64,000 bases of DNA from assembly GCA_964545205.1 (NCBI GenBank), contig CAZJFH010000001.1:1-64000 (forward strand), given 5' to 3'. The position numbers and the translations under genes were made by a program. Shown one piece after another: positions 17,901 through 27,378 of the stretch. The stretch comes from CAZJFH01 sp964545205 (GTDB taxonomy: Bacteria; Pseudomonadota; Alphaproteobacteria; Rhodospirillales; Magnetospirillaceae). The notes beneath the pieces are model-generated. The model had not been told where the DNA came from. It saw only the letters and a program-made list of their open reading frames with translations, and searched no databases. Numbering within the stretch: position 1 is the stretch's first letter; each line of letters opens with the position of its first letter.

Positions 17901-20900
17901 CCGAGCACGATCGGCCGCTCCGACGACCACGGCCGGATGGTGATGTTGCCCCCGGTCGAAGTGACCGAGTCGGCGCCGCCCAGCATGTCGACGGTGTCGA
18001 GATAGAGGTTGATGTTGCCGCTGGTGGTGACACCCTGCAGCGTCGCCGAGCCGCTGGTGATCGACAGCGCGCTGAGGGCGGTCGTCGCCCCGGCCGGCCC
18101 CAAGGTGACGCTGCCACCGGCTCCCCCGCCGTCGGCCACCGTGTCGATGGTCAGCACGAAACCGCCGTCGACCGCCCGGCCGGCGAAGTCGATCGCGCCG
18201 GCCGGCGCGTTGCCGCCGGCGGGGTCGGTGTCGATCAGCAGGTCGCCGCCCAGGGTGACGTCGCTGACCCCGGCGAAGCTGACCGCCGCGCCGTTGGTCA
18301 GCCACTGGCCCGAGATGGTCAGCGGTCCGCCGCGCACCGACAGGGTGTAGGTCTCGGCCGAGATGTCGACATTGGCCGCGTCGCCCATCGTCACCGCGCC
18401 GGTGCCGCCGGCGGCGCCGATCGTCACGACGCCTTGCGAGTCGAGTGCGGCCAGTTCCGCGGCGTCGATGTTGAACCCGCCGCTTGAACTGACGATGCCG
18501 ATGCTGCGCGACAGCGTGGACGGCTGCAGGGTGATGTTGCCGGCGGTGATCACGTCGCCGATGGCGACGTCGTCGGCGGTGACCGTCAGGTTCTCGGTGC
18601 TGCCGCCGGTCACCGCCCCGGAGAAGCTGGCCGTGCCGGTGCCGGCGTCGATGACCGCGCTGCTGGTCAGCGAGACGGTCGACAGGAAGCTGGCGCCGGT
18701 CGCGGTGACGTCGGCGGCGAGCGAGACCGGGCCTTCGAAGGTGGCGCTGGCGCCGTTGACGGTGACGGCGTTGGTGACGGCGATCGTGGCGGTGTTGAGG
18801 AACCGCACCGGATCGTCGAAGCTCACGGCGGCGGCGACGGTGAGGCCGCCGGACGCGGTGCCGCCGCCGGAGGGCTCGTCGCCGATCCGGATCTCGCTGA
18901 AGCCGTCGGCGAAGGTGGCCAGTTCGGCGAGTTCGAGGGCATAGTCGCCTGCCGTGGCTTCCGCCGCGCCCAGGATGATGGGACTGCTGCCGGTATACGG
19001 CCTCAGCCAAAGCGTGGAGCCGCCCGAAATCGAATCCGCGGCTCCGTTCAGGTGCACCGCGGCCCCGACGAAAGACAGGTAGTTGCTTCCGCCATCGACC
19101 GTGGCGCCGGCGTTCTGGGTGATGCTTCCCGAACTGACGAAGCGCAGCGGCGCCAGTCCGCTGACGGCGCCATCGATGGTGATCGACGTGCCCAGGATCT
19201 GCACCATGCTGCCGCCGTCGTAGCTGGCGGCATGGACGAACACCGGCGAGCGCGTCGAGTGGCCGTAGGCGGCGTAACCGGCGGGATTGATCGCGTCGAG
19301 TTCGGCGTCTTCCAGCACGAGCTCGGAACTGGCGCCAGGGTCCCCCAGCCTGATGGCCCTGCCATTTGTCAGCGGCCGAATCCAGATGTTGCCGGCGCCT
19401 GTGGTGGTCAGGGAATCGACGCCGCCGTTCAAAGCGACGTCGTCGACGAAAAGATCGATGCTCGCGGTGGTGCGAACCGACTGCAGCGTCGCGGAAGCGC
19501 CCGTGATCCACAACGCCGTCAGCGCGGTGCTCGCGCCGACCGGGCCCATCGTCACGGCGCCGCCGGCGCCGCCGCCGTCGGCGGTGGTGTCGATGGTCAG
19601 GGTGCGCGCGCCGTCCACGGGGGTTGTGCCGAAATCGACCAGTCCCGCAGCGGCACTGCCGCCGGCCGGATCCGTGTCGATGGCGACGTTGGCTCCGAGC
19701 ACGACCTCCGCGACGCCGGCAAAACTCACACCCGCGTTGGCCACCCGGACGTCGCCGTTCAGCAGCAGGACGCCACCGTTCAGGGTCAGGTCCGGCGGCG
19801 GCGTGGTTCCGCCGACCGGCCCGAGCGTGATGTCGCCGGCCCCGCCGCCACCGTCCGCGGTGGTGTCGACGGTCAGGGCGAAGCCCCCGTCGACGGGCAC
19901 CGACCCGAAGGTCACCGCGCCGGCACTGCTGCTGCCGCCGACCTGGTCGGTGTTCAGTGTCACGTTCGCGACGAGGCTCACCGAGCCCGCCGCCGAAAGA
20001 TCGAGCGTGCCGCCGCGGGTCGAGACGTTGTTGTTCAGGACCAGGCCCGTCGCCTCGATGCGCAGGCTGCGTGCGCTTGCGGCGGCGCCGACGGTCACGG
20101 TTCCCGTCGAGGTCAGGAACACGTCGCCGTCGCCGTCGATGCCGGCCAGCGGCCATCCCGCGAGATCGACATCGGCGATGGTGACGTTGCCGTCGACGCT
20201 GACGTAATTGTCGTTCGTGCCGGACGCCGGACCGATCTCCAGGCTGCTGGTGCTCAGCGCGATCGGCGCGCTCGACGAGCCGATGCCGAGGCAGCTCGCC
20301 ATGTAGCAGTCCAGCGACGTGCTCGCCGCCGTGACCAGCGACGTGGTGGTGCGGCGGATCGAATAGCCGGCCCCGTCCTCGAGATAGAGGAACGCATGCC
20401 CGGCGCCGGCGTTGACGTTCGAGACGGTCAGGTCGCCGCTGGTGAACCCGGTGCCGCCGAGAGCCCCGTAGGACAGCTTGAGTTCGACATTGCCGTGCGT
20501 GCCGCCCCCGGTCGTGTCGATCGTCACGCCGTCGGCCATCGTGATCACGGCGCGGCTGTTCGAGGTGCGGTACAGGGGATCCGCGTTCGGCTCGTTGCCC
20601 CAGACGTCGAAGCTGCCGCGCAGCCGCACGTCGGCGTTGATGATCACGCTGCGGCCGGCGTTCAGCGTCAGCCCGAAATCGCCGGTGTTCGCCGTCGCGT
20701 CGACGATGCTGTCGATCGTGATGTCGTTGGAGGCCTGCAGGGTGACGTTGGCGAGATTGAGCCAGCCGACGAGATCGCCCGGCATGATCCAGGTGGTGAG
20801 GCTGGGATCGTCGGAATACTGGTCGACCTGGCTCGATATCGTCGCCTGGAAATCGGCGCCCGGATCGGCGTTCGAGATGATGATGTTGGCCGGGTCGAGC

Positions 20901-22189
20901 AGCCAGGCGCCGGTCAGGCCGGCGGGCGCCGATGCGTCGACGCTGCCGGTCACCGACAGCCGGCGAAGGCCGGAGGTCTCGACCTTGCCGCCGTCGCCGC
21001 CCTGGGCGCCGCCGCGCGCCGAGATGGCGCCGTCGAAGCTGGTGCGGTCGTCGGCCCACAGCACGACCGTGCCCCCGTCGCCGGCCAGGGTCGCGTCGGC
21101 GGCGATGCTGGCGCCGGCCGCCATTTCGGTGCTGGCCGCGCGCCGGATCTCGCCCTTGCCCTGCCAGTCGCCGCCGACCAGCGCGGTGCCGCCGCCGGCC
21201 TGGCCGGAGACGTCGATATCGGCGGTCTCGCGCAGCCGGACGTGCTCGCCGAGCACATGGACCGAGCCGCCCGTCTCGCCGGCATCGTCGCCCGCCGCGT
21301 CCAGCGTCCCGCTGACCGCCACGGTGCCGGCATCGCCACCGCCGAGCACGATGGCGCCGGCGGTCTGGGTCACCGTGCGCGCCTGGACGATGCCGCTCAT
21401 GTCGACGACCTTGTCGACGACGCCCTTGGCCGCCGCGGCGGTGATCTCGACGCGGCCGCCGTCGGCGTAGATGGTACCGGCCTGCTCGACCGCCGCCAGG
21501 GCGCCCTCGGGCAGCTGCCGCGCCAGTTCCTCGGTCAGGGTCAGGTTGAACAGGCCGTCGCCGTAGAGGTCGAGGGTGAACGCCGCGCCCGAGGCCAGCC
21601 TCACCGTGCCGAGATTGGCCGCGATGACGCCGCGGTTGACGACGTGCGGCGCCACGAAACCGGCCAGGGCGCCTTCGGGCACGCGGATGGTGCCCTCGTT
21701 GACGATCGACGCGACGGGGCCGCCCGAGCGCTCGTGGAACACGTAGCGGCCGGCCAGGAAGTCCTCGTCGCGGATGTCGTGGGTCGTCGCCATCAGCCCG
21801 GCGACGTCGACGACGGCGTTCCGGCCGAACACGATGCCGTTGGGATTGACCAGCCACACCTGGCCGTTGGCCGAGAGGTTGCCGAGGATCGACGACGGAT
21901 CGCCGCCGACCACCCGGTTGAGCGCGATCGACGACGCCGACGGCTGCACGAACCGGGTGTGTTCGCCGGCGCCGATCGAGAACGAATTCCAGTTGATGAT
22001 CGCCTTGTCGCTGCCCTGGCGGATTTCCAGCTGCCCCGGCGCCGGCGCCGAGATCCTCGCCTGGCCGGCCGTCACCACCCCGCCCTGGGGATTGGCCAGC
22101 GCCGCCGGCACCGCCATGCACAGGCTTCCGACCAGGGCCGAACTGGCGAGAAGGTCGCGGCGGGCGGGACGGCGGAACGGGCGGGACAT
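11931..22189 (-). CDS. Giant two-partner-secretion exoprotein (TpsA) with C-terminal caspase-like protease
   Basis: The gene encodes about 3,400 residues. In order: a twin-Arg-rich leader with a signal peptide ending ALA (about 1-32); a filamentous-haemagglutinin-type TPS domain (NWNSFSIGAGEHTRFVQPS, then the VNPNGIVFG motif); a long beta-helical region; five tandem 80-residue repeats; YDG/MBG-type repeats (KVYDGTTSA); a disordered Pro/Ala/Glu-rich stretch; an Ig-like region (about 12700-12850); and a 242-residue caspase-like domain (about 11934-12659) with catalytic His in YYAGHGY (12426-12428) and Cys in SDSCYSGAF (12276-12278). A 100-N gap splits the sequence. The frames on the two sides differ by one base, which fits a true gap of 32 bases plus whole repeats. 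TpsB follows in the same operon order, 16 bases upstream. It should be exported to the surface by that partner; protease targets are unknown. Confidence 0.88.
14385..14484. other. Assembly gap of 100 N inside the TpsA gene
   Basis: The run of exactly 100 N is a placeholder. It falls within near-identical YDG-type repeats of 83 codons (249 bases), so the assembler probably could not resolve the copy number. Before the gap (gene order) the unit breaks one base after KVYDGTTSA. After it the unit resumes at DTLTIGYD, so the missing sequence should be 32 bases plus a multiple of about 249. Confidence 0.9.
15400..16600 (-). repeat. Five tandem 240-bp repeats in the TpsA gene
   Basis: The block beginning with codons for FGAL(S/T)LRT occurs at about 16505, 16265, 16025, 15785 and 15545 (reading down the minus strand), an exact 240-base period. 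Each 80-residue unit contains AGD(I/V)SV, DLA, ITDSG and GVTGTAITLD. Copies are diverged in sequence but not in length. Confidence 0.85.
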
Positions 22190-22205
22190 GGCCTTGGCTC
22201 CTGGA

Positions 22206-23939
22206 TCAGAACACGTAGCGGAGGCTGAGACTGAAGAAGACGCGCCAGTCCTTGTCGCCTTCTGCGGCCGGCGGCCGGGTCAGCGGCTTGTCGAACTCCA
22301 GGCTGGCATGGGCCAGCCCGAGCAGCCCGAAGCGCACGCCGGCGCCGGTCGAGGCCAAAGCGTTCCAGCCGTGGTTCTGGCCGGCTTCGTAGTTGTAGAC
22401 GGCACCGTAGTCGTAGAACGAGAACAGCTGCTGGTAATCGACGCCCTCGACGATCAGCGGCGGGACGTACTGCAGCTCGGTGCGGGCGGCCCAGCCCTTG
22501 TCGCCGGCCAGTTCGGACGGATCGTAGGCGCGGCCGTAGCCGCCGCCGCCGACGCCGAACTCGTGCGAGGACAGCAGCCGGTGCGGCGCCCATTGGCCGT
22601 CGGCGGCGACCACCAGCGCCACGCCCTCGATCAGCGGCTGGACGTGCTGCACCGAGGCGGTGATCTTGCTGAAGTCGACATGGCCGCCGGCGCGGCTGGC
22701 GGTGGCGGAATCCTGCTCGCTGGCGCCGAGGATCGGCAGGCCCTGGTGATAGCCGAGCTGGACCAGGTTCGAACCCGTCCACGGATCGGCGAAATCCCAG
22801 CTCAGCCCGGCGCTGAGCACCCGCAGCCGGTCCTCGGAGGTCACGGTGCCGGCGACCTCGGTCTCGGAGTTGCCGGCGCTGAAGCCGATGTCGCCGCGCA
22901 GCGTCTGGCTGCGGCCGCGCAGGAACGGGTGCGAGACGCCGATGCGTCCGGTGGTGTTGAGCGAGCGGACGTCGAGCGTCGAGATCGACCCGCCGGGATA
23001 GGACCAGTTGCGGCGGATGCCGGCGCTGATCACCGTGCCCTCGCTCCCGACGGGGACCGCGGCCGAAAAGTCGAGAAGCTGCAGCTCCTCGCTCTGCGGC
23101 GTCGTCACCCAGCGCAGGCCCAGGCGCTCGTACCAGCCGGTCAGGTTCATCGCCTCGGCGGCGAAATTGAGCTGGTAGGGCCCGACCTCCTCGGTGCCGC
23201 GATTGTCGATGCCGGCCGACAGCGCGGCGACGCTACGCTCGAGCACGATGGTCATGATGGTGCCGCCGGGCTGGCCCTCGGCCGGCTTGAGCACCGTGCG
23301 CGCCGAGACGCCGGGCAGCTCGTTCATCAGCAGCACGTAGCGCTCGAGATCGTGCATGCGCGCCGGCCGCTGCCGCGTCAGGCCGTGGCCGTAGGCTTCC
23401 AGCAGGCCGCGCTCGTCCGGCGGCAGCACGCCCTCGAACACCACCTCGGCGATGTAGCCTTCGACGACCTGCAGCCGCACGACGCCGTTCTCGATGCGCT
23501 GGGCCGGGATCACCGCCTGGGACAGGGCGTAGCCCTGTTCGCGGTACAGGGCGGTGATCGCGTCGCGCAGGGCGTAGATTTCGGCCAGACTGACCTCGCG
23601 GCCGAGCAGCGGCGCGAGCAGCGGCCGCAAATCCTCGGCGCCGATCGCCGTGTTGCCGTCGACGACGACCTCGCTCAGCGCGAACAGGATCTTCTCGGCC
23701 TGTTCCGGCGGCGGCGCCGCGTCGGGCGCGGCGATCACCACCGGCGGCTTCGACTGCGGCGTCGGCTGCTGCTCGAAGCGCTGCTCGATCCGTCCCGGTT
23801 CGGCCGAGGGCGGAACGACCTGCGCAAGGGCGCCCGGCGCGAGCATCGCGCCGATCATCGCTCCCCGAAGCAAGGCGCCGCCAGCCACGGCTGTCGCAGC
23901 CGGGCCGCGCCGACTTTCCGGCGCAGTGCAACCTGCCAT
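22206..23939 (-). CDS. Two-partner-secretion outer-membrane transporter (TpsB, ShlB/FhaC/HecB family)
   Basis: This 577-residue protein should form the outer-membrane channel that exports the TpsA protein encoded immediately downstream. It has a signal-peptide-like N-terminus ending ALAQ (about residue 40), a Pro/Gln-rich linker, POTRA-type domains (about 85-240; LSEVVVDGNTAIGAEDL, YREQGYALSQAVIPAQRI) and a 16-strand-type beta-barrel ending in Phe (LSLRYVF), typical of BAM substrates. The ATG at 23939 has GGAGGGG upstream. Only 16 bases separate it from the TpsA start. Confidence 0.93.
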   Translation of the reverse strand: MAGCTAPESRRGPAATAVAGGALLRGAMIGAMLAPGALAQVVPPSAEPGRIEQRFEQQPTPQSKPPVVIAAPDAAPPPEQAEKILFALSEVVVDGNTAIGAEDLRPLLAPLLGREVSLAEIYALRDAITALYREQGYALSQAVIPAQRIENGVVRLQVVEGYIAEVVFEGVLPPDERGLLEAYGHGLTRQRPARMHDLERYVLLMNELPGVSARTVLKPAEGQPGGTIMTIVLERSVAALSAGIDNRGTEEVGPYQLNFAAEAMNLTGWYERLGLRWVTTPQSEELQLLDFSAAVPVGSEGTVISAGIRRNWSYPGGSISTLDVRSLNTTGRIGVSHPFLRGRSQTLRGDIGFSAGNSETEVAGTVTSEDRLRVLSAGLSWDFADPWTGSNLVQLGYHQGLPILGASEQDSATASRAGGHVDFSKITASVQHVQPLIEGVALVVAADGQWAPHRLLSSHEFGVGGGGYGRAYDPSELAGDKGWAARTELQYVPPLIVEGVDYQQLFSFYDYGAVYNYEAGQNHGWNALASTGAGVRFGLLGLAHASLEFDKPLTRPPAAEGDKDWRVFFSLSLRYVF

Positions 23940-24035
23940 TCCCCCTCCGAAGACGCGATTATCGCTCGCGCTGTTAAACTATCCGAAAGTTGGCACTGGA
24001 GAAAGCCGTATGTCGCTGCTGATAAGCGGCTGGAA

Positions 24036-24725
24036 TTAGCCGACGCGGTAGCCGCTGCGCTCAATAATGGAGAAGAAACCGCGGCACCGCTCTCCAGGCT
24101 GGCCGCAGGCGCCGCAGCCACCCGGCTGGGCGGGGTGGGCCTGCACGTACTCGCCGTAGCGCCGCGGGCAGGGAATGAAGAAGGCGCAGTCCTCGCCGCC
24201 GGTGGTGCGCTGGCGCGGCTCGGCCCGCCGGTCGGGTCCGAAATAGGTCCGGGTGCGCACGAACATCGGCGGCCGCAGCAGCGCGATGCGGACCTTCTCG
24301 GCGATCTCGTTGGCCGTGAACGGCTTGCGGATGAAGCCGTTGGCGCCGAGGTCGGCAGCGTCGCGAACGTTCTTCAGCCCGCTGTAGCCGCTGACCAGGA
24401 TGACCGGGATGAACGGATGGGTCGCGGTCTCGCCGCTGCGAATGACGCGGAGCAGGTCGAGCCCGTTGAGCGGCGTCATCATGATGTCGGAGATCACCAT
24501 GTCCGGCGCGACGCCGCTTTCGAGCATGCGGCAGGCCTCGGCCCCATCCTCGGCCTCGTGCACGATCCGCACCCCGAGCGCGCCCAAGGAGTCCCGGAGC
24601 AGATGGCGAACGTGCCGGCTGTCGTCGACGACCAGCACCTCGTGACGCATGCCGGTCGCCTCGGCCGTCGTCTCGATGGCCAGGGCGGTGCTCCCGACCA
24701 GCAACTGGCTTTCCGCCATCCCCAT
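24036..24725 (-). CDS. Single-domain response regulator with a Cys-rich C-terminal tail
   Basis: The 229-residue product has a receiver domain at about residues 28-150: VLVVDDSRHVRHLL, phospho-acceptor Asp in MVISDIMMTPLNG, and Lys in FIRKPFTANEI. After it comes the YFGPDRR motif common in stand-alone receivers, then a tail of about 55 residues with six Cys (GEDCAFFIPCPRR, GGCGACGQPGERCRG). No output domain is recognisable. The Cys tail could bind a metal or be redox-active. The start at 24725 (GAGAGG upstream) is chosen; another Met lies two codons in. It follows the TpsB gene on the same strand with 96 bases between. Confidence 0.85.
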   Translation of the reverse strand: MGMAESQLLVGSTALAIETTAEATGMRHEVLVVDDSRHVRHLLRDSLGALGVRIVHEAEDGAEACRMLESGVAPDMVISDIMMTPLNGLDLLRVIRSGETATHPFIPVILVSGYSGLKNVRDAADLGANGFIRKPFTANEIAEKVRIALLRPPMFVRTRTYFGPDRRAEPRQRTTGGEDCAFFIPCPRRYGEYVQAHPAQPGGCGACGQPGERCRGFFSIIERSGYRVG

Positions 24726-25004
24726 TCGCCTCTCGCCCGGCGCGAACACGCCGTCAAGATGATCCCCAAAGCCGCGCGGCGGCCGCTTCCCCCGGCGAGT
24801 CATAGCGCGGCGAAGGCCGCGGCAGAACCCATGACTAAGGCGGAGGCGATCTCCGCCGAAAGTCTGAGGAACAGGCCCGACGGCAGAGTCGGCGCGCGTT
24901 ACAGCCTCGGGCGCCGAGCCGCGAAGCGGCGCGGATTCGGGCCATCGGCACGCCTCTTGCTTGAAGCAAGGCGTTCGTCAGCCGATCGATTCAGGATTAC
25001 CGCC

Positions 25005-25529
25005 ATGATCAAAGCCATCACCACCGCCATCGCGATCGCCGCCGCCGCGACCGGCGCGCAGGCCGCCACGGTCGAGGTCGACGCCTTCGCCAACAGCACC
25101 GGCGGCTCGGGCATGCCGCTGGACACCGGCATCGAGTTGCTGATCGGCGACCAGCTGTCGATCAGCGTCGACCCCGACGACATGTGGTCGGCCGGGCCGG
25201 GGGACCGCACCTCGAACGCCGACGGTCTCGGCAATCCGTTCGGCGGCGATTACGGGACGTATTCGTTCGATGGCGCCAGCTTCCTCTACGGCTCGCTGGT
25301 CGGCCGCATCGACGCCGGCGGCTGGTTCCTTGTCGGCACCAGCCTCGACACCACGGCGAGCAGCGCCGGCACCCTGTACCTGGCCTACTGGGACAGCAAC
25401 AACGCCGACAATTCGGGCTCGGTCTCGGCCGAGATCGCGGTCACGCGCGACGCGGTGCCCGAGCCGGCCACCGCCGCCCTGCTCGGCCTCGGCCTCGCGG
25501 CGCTCTACGGCGCCCGCCGCCGGCGCTGA
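25005..25529 (+). CDS. PEP-CTERM sorting-domain exported protein
   Basis: This 174-residue protein has a signal peptide (1-21, TGAQAA), a small body rich in Gly, Asp and Ser with no recognised domain, and a C-terminal sorting signal VPEPATAALLGLGLAALYGA followed by RRRR. It would be exported and processed by an exosortase encoded elsewhere. The body does not resemble that of the 6161 protein. It converges on the membrane protein gene at 25550 with 20 bases between them. Confidence 0.88.
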   Translation: MIKAITTAIAIAAAATGAQAATVEVDAFANSTGGSGMPLDTGIELLIGDQLSISVDPDDMWSAGPGDRTSNADGLGNPFGGDYGTYSFDGASFLYGSLVGRIDAGGWFLVGTSLDTTASSAGTLYLAYWDSNNADNSGSVSAEIAVTRDAVPEPATAALLGLGLAALYGARRRR

Positions 25530-25549
25530 GGCGCGGCCGGCCGCCCCGA

Positions 25550-25990
25550 CTATGCGGCGGAGGAGCGAAAGACGCTGACGCGGCGCGCCCAGTCGTCCCG
25601 CGCCGAGAGATCGTGGAACGAGATCGCCAGTTCGCCCTCGGACGTCAGGATGAACAGGTAGTGCCAGGTCCATCCCGCCAGGCTGCGGCGATCGCTGCGG
25701 CAGCCCAGGATCGCGGCGGGGTTCAGCAGCCGGGTCCGCCGGCCGGACGCCACCACCAGCACGCCGCCGCGGTCGTCGATCGCGATGCCGCAGGATCCCG
25801 AGACATGGACGCGCGAGGGCTCGAAGGCCAGTTTGGCATCGGCCACCGCCCGCCGCATCCGCCGCAGCATCACGCGACCGCCGGCGTCCACCGCCGCGAA
25901 ACCGAATCTGCGCCCCAAGGCGTTGCCGGCCATCATGACCAGCACCAGGCATGCCACCAGGGCGGCCGTGTCGACGACCGTGAAAACCAT
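25550..25990 (-). CDS. Membrane-anchored protein of unknown function
   Basis: The 146-residue product has one N-terminal membrane segment (about 7-25, TAALVACLVLVMMAGNALG) and a soluble part of about 120 residues with a beta-rich look (GIAIDDRGGVLVVASGRRTR, GWTWHYLFILTSEGELAIS). I do not recognise the family. A GTTGCATTTTGCAAC palindrome lies 73 bases before its start, almost identical in sequence and spacing to the one before the TSUP operon, so both are probably under the same regulator. Confidence 0.65.
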   Translation of the reverse strand: MVFTVVDTAALVACLVLVMMAGNALGRRFGFAAVDAGGRVMLRRMRRAVADAKLAFEPSRVHVSGSCGIAIDDRGGVLVVASGRRTRLLNPAAILGCRSDRRSLAGWTWHYLFILTSEGELAISFHDLSARDDWARRVSVFRSSAA

Positions 25991-26062
25991 CCCCCGCGCC
26001 CCGCCCGCTATATGCGTTTATCATTATGTAACCGCAGGGTGAAGCGCGTCGTCAAGCGAAAT

Positions 26063-26077
26063 GTTGCATTTTGCAAC
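26063..26077 (-). promoter_or_regulatory. Palindromic operator, copy 1
   Basis: GTTGCA-TTT-TGCAAC is a perfect 6-bp inverted repeat around TTT, 73-87 bases upstream of the minus-strand gene starting at 25990. The preceding bases GTCAAGCGAAAT also match those before copy 2 at 31228-31242. The Fis-type HTH regulator encoded at 26104 is the obvious candidate binder; this is an inference. Confidence 0.65.
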
Positions 26078-26103
26078 GCCGCCGCCGTGCGCAATGCAAC
26101 GCC

Positions 26104-27378
26104 TCAGTCGTCGGCGACGCGGTCGGCCTCGTAACGCTTCAGCTTTCGCCACAGCGACGCCCGGTCGATTCCGAGCACGCGGGCGGCAAGGCTCTGGTTG
26201 CCGTTGACCTCCTCGAGCACCCACAGGATGTATTCGCGCTCGCGCTCCTCCAGGGTCTGCAGCCGGCCGCTGCGCGTCCGGTCGGTGTTGCGCAGACTGG
26301 GGGGCAGATGCGCCGCCTCCAGCACGGCGCCGTCGCAGGTGGCGACGGCGCCGCGGATCACGGTGTCGAGCTCGCGTACGTTGCCGGGATAATCGTACGC
26401 GGCCAGCAGTTCCAGGGCGTCGTCCGAGATCGTGGTCACGGCGTGGCCGGTGTCGGAATTGGCCTTGGCGAGGAAATGGACGGCCAGCAGCGGGATGTCC
26501 TCCTTGCGCTGGGCCAGCGGCGGCAGCGACAGCGTGACCATCGCCAGCACGAGCTGAAGGTCCTGGCGAAAGCGGCCGGCGCGGACCAGTTCGCCCAGTT
26601 CGGCGGCGGTGCTGGCCAGGACGCGCCCCGCGGGACGCTCGGCGCCCTCGCCGCCGGGGCTTTCCAGCGCCGCCGCCAACCGGGCTTGCAGCGGCGGTGG
26701 CAGGGCCTCGATCTCTTCGATCACCAAGGTGCCGCCATCCGGGCCGAACAGCATCGCCTCCAGGGCCGCCGCGTCGTGCGCGCTGCAGCGGACCAGGTGG
26801 CACGGGTGCTCCGATCGCGGGCCGTGCCGGTGGATGTAGCGCGCCAGGGCGCGGCGCCCCGTGCCCTGCTCGCCGACGATCAGCACCGGGCAGTCCAGTC
26901 CGGCCACCTGGCGGGCGGTACCGAGCAGCCGCTGCAGGGGCGGCATGCGGGTCAGGAAGGCTTCCTCGCCCGTCTTGCTCTCGGCCAGCGCGGCCAGTTC
27001 CTGGCGGCGGTGGACGCGGTCCATGGCATCGGCGACGACACGCCGGACCTCGTCGAGGCGATAGGGCTTGGCGATGAAACTGAATGCGCCCTCGCGCATG
27101 GCCTCGACGGCGGACTCGACTGTGGCATAGCCGGTGATCATCACCACCTCGGTGCCCGGGCAGGTGTCACGGCAGGCCTTGAGCACCTGCATGCCGTCGA
27201 CGCGCTCCATGCGCAGGTCGGTCAGCACCATGTCGAACGGCTCGCGGCCCAGCAGCGACAGCGCGTTGCCGCCGGTCTGCGAGCAGGTGACCTCGTAGCC
27301 TTCCTTCTTGAGAAGATGCTCCAGGTTGCGCAGGGCCACCTTCTCGTCGTCGACCACCAGCACGCGTCCCGTCGCCAT
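26104..27378 (-). CDS. NtrC-family response regulator lacking the sigma54-contact loop
   Basis: This 424-residue protein has a normal receiver (VLVVDDEK, phospho-Asp in MVLTDLRMERVDG, FIAKPYR), a shortened AAA+-like domain (about 145-330) and a C-terminal Fis-type HTH (NQSLAARVLGIDRASLWRKL). The AAA+ part is degenerate: Walker A reads GEQGTGRRAL with no Lys, and LFG runs straight into PDGGTLVIEEIE, so the GAFTGA loop that contacts sigma54 is absent. Related regulators such as R. capsulatus NtrC and HupR work with sigma70 polymerase, so the same is likely here. ATG at 27378 overlaps the kinase stop by one base (TGATG); a GTG one codon earlier is possible. Confidence 0.9.
   Translation of the reverse strand: MATGRVLVVDDEKVALRNLEHLLKKEGYEVTCSQTGGNALSLLGREPFDMVLTDLRMERVDGMQVLKACRDTCPGTEVVMITGYATVESAVEAMREGAFSFIAKPYRLDEVRRVVADAMDRVHRRQELAALAESKTGEEAFLTRMPPLQRLLGTARQVAGLDCPVLIVGEQGTGRRALARYIHRHGPRSEHPCHLVRCSAHDAAALEAMLFGPDGGTLVIEEIEALPPPLQARLAAALESPGGEGAERPAGRVLASTAAELGELVRAGRFRQDLQLVLAMVTLSLPPLAQRKEDIPLLAVHFLAKANSDTGHAVTTISDDALELLAAYDYPGNVRELDTVIRGAVATCDGAVLEAAHLPPSLRNTDRTRSGRLQTLEEREREYILWVLEEVNGNQSLAARVLGIDRASLWRKLKRYEADRVADD

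Noticed and set aside
14485..22121. Continuation of the C-terminal frame of TpsA beyond the N gap
   Set aside because: The apparent 3,396-codon frame through the N run leaves the true frame; its Arg-rich sequence upstream of the gap is a shadow, caused by the placeholder length of 100.
14525..22228. Very long plus-strand frames opposite the TpsA gene
   Set aside because: They reflect repetitive GC-rich coding sequence on the other strand; no start signals or recognisable domains.
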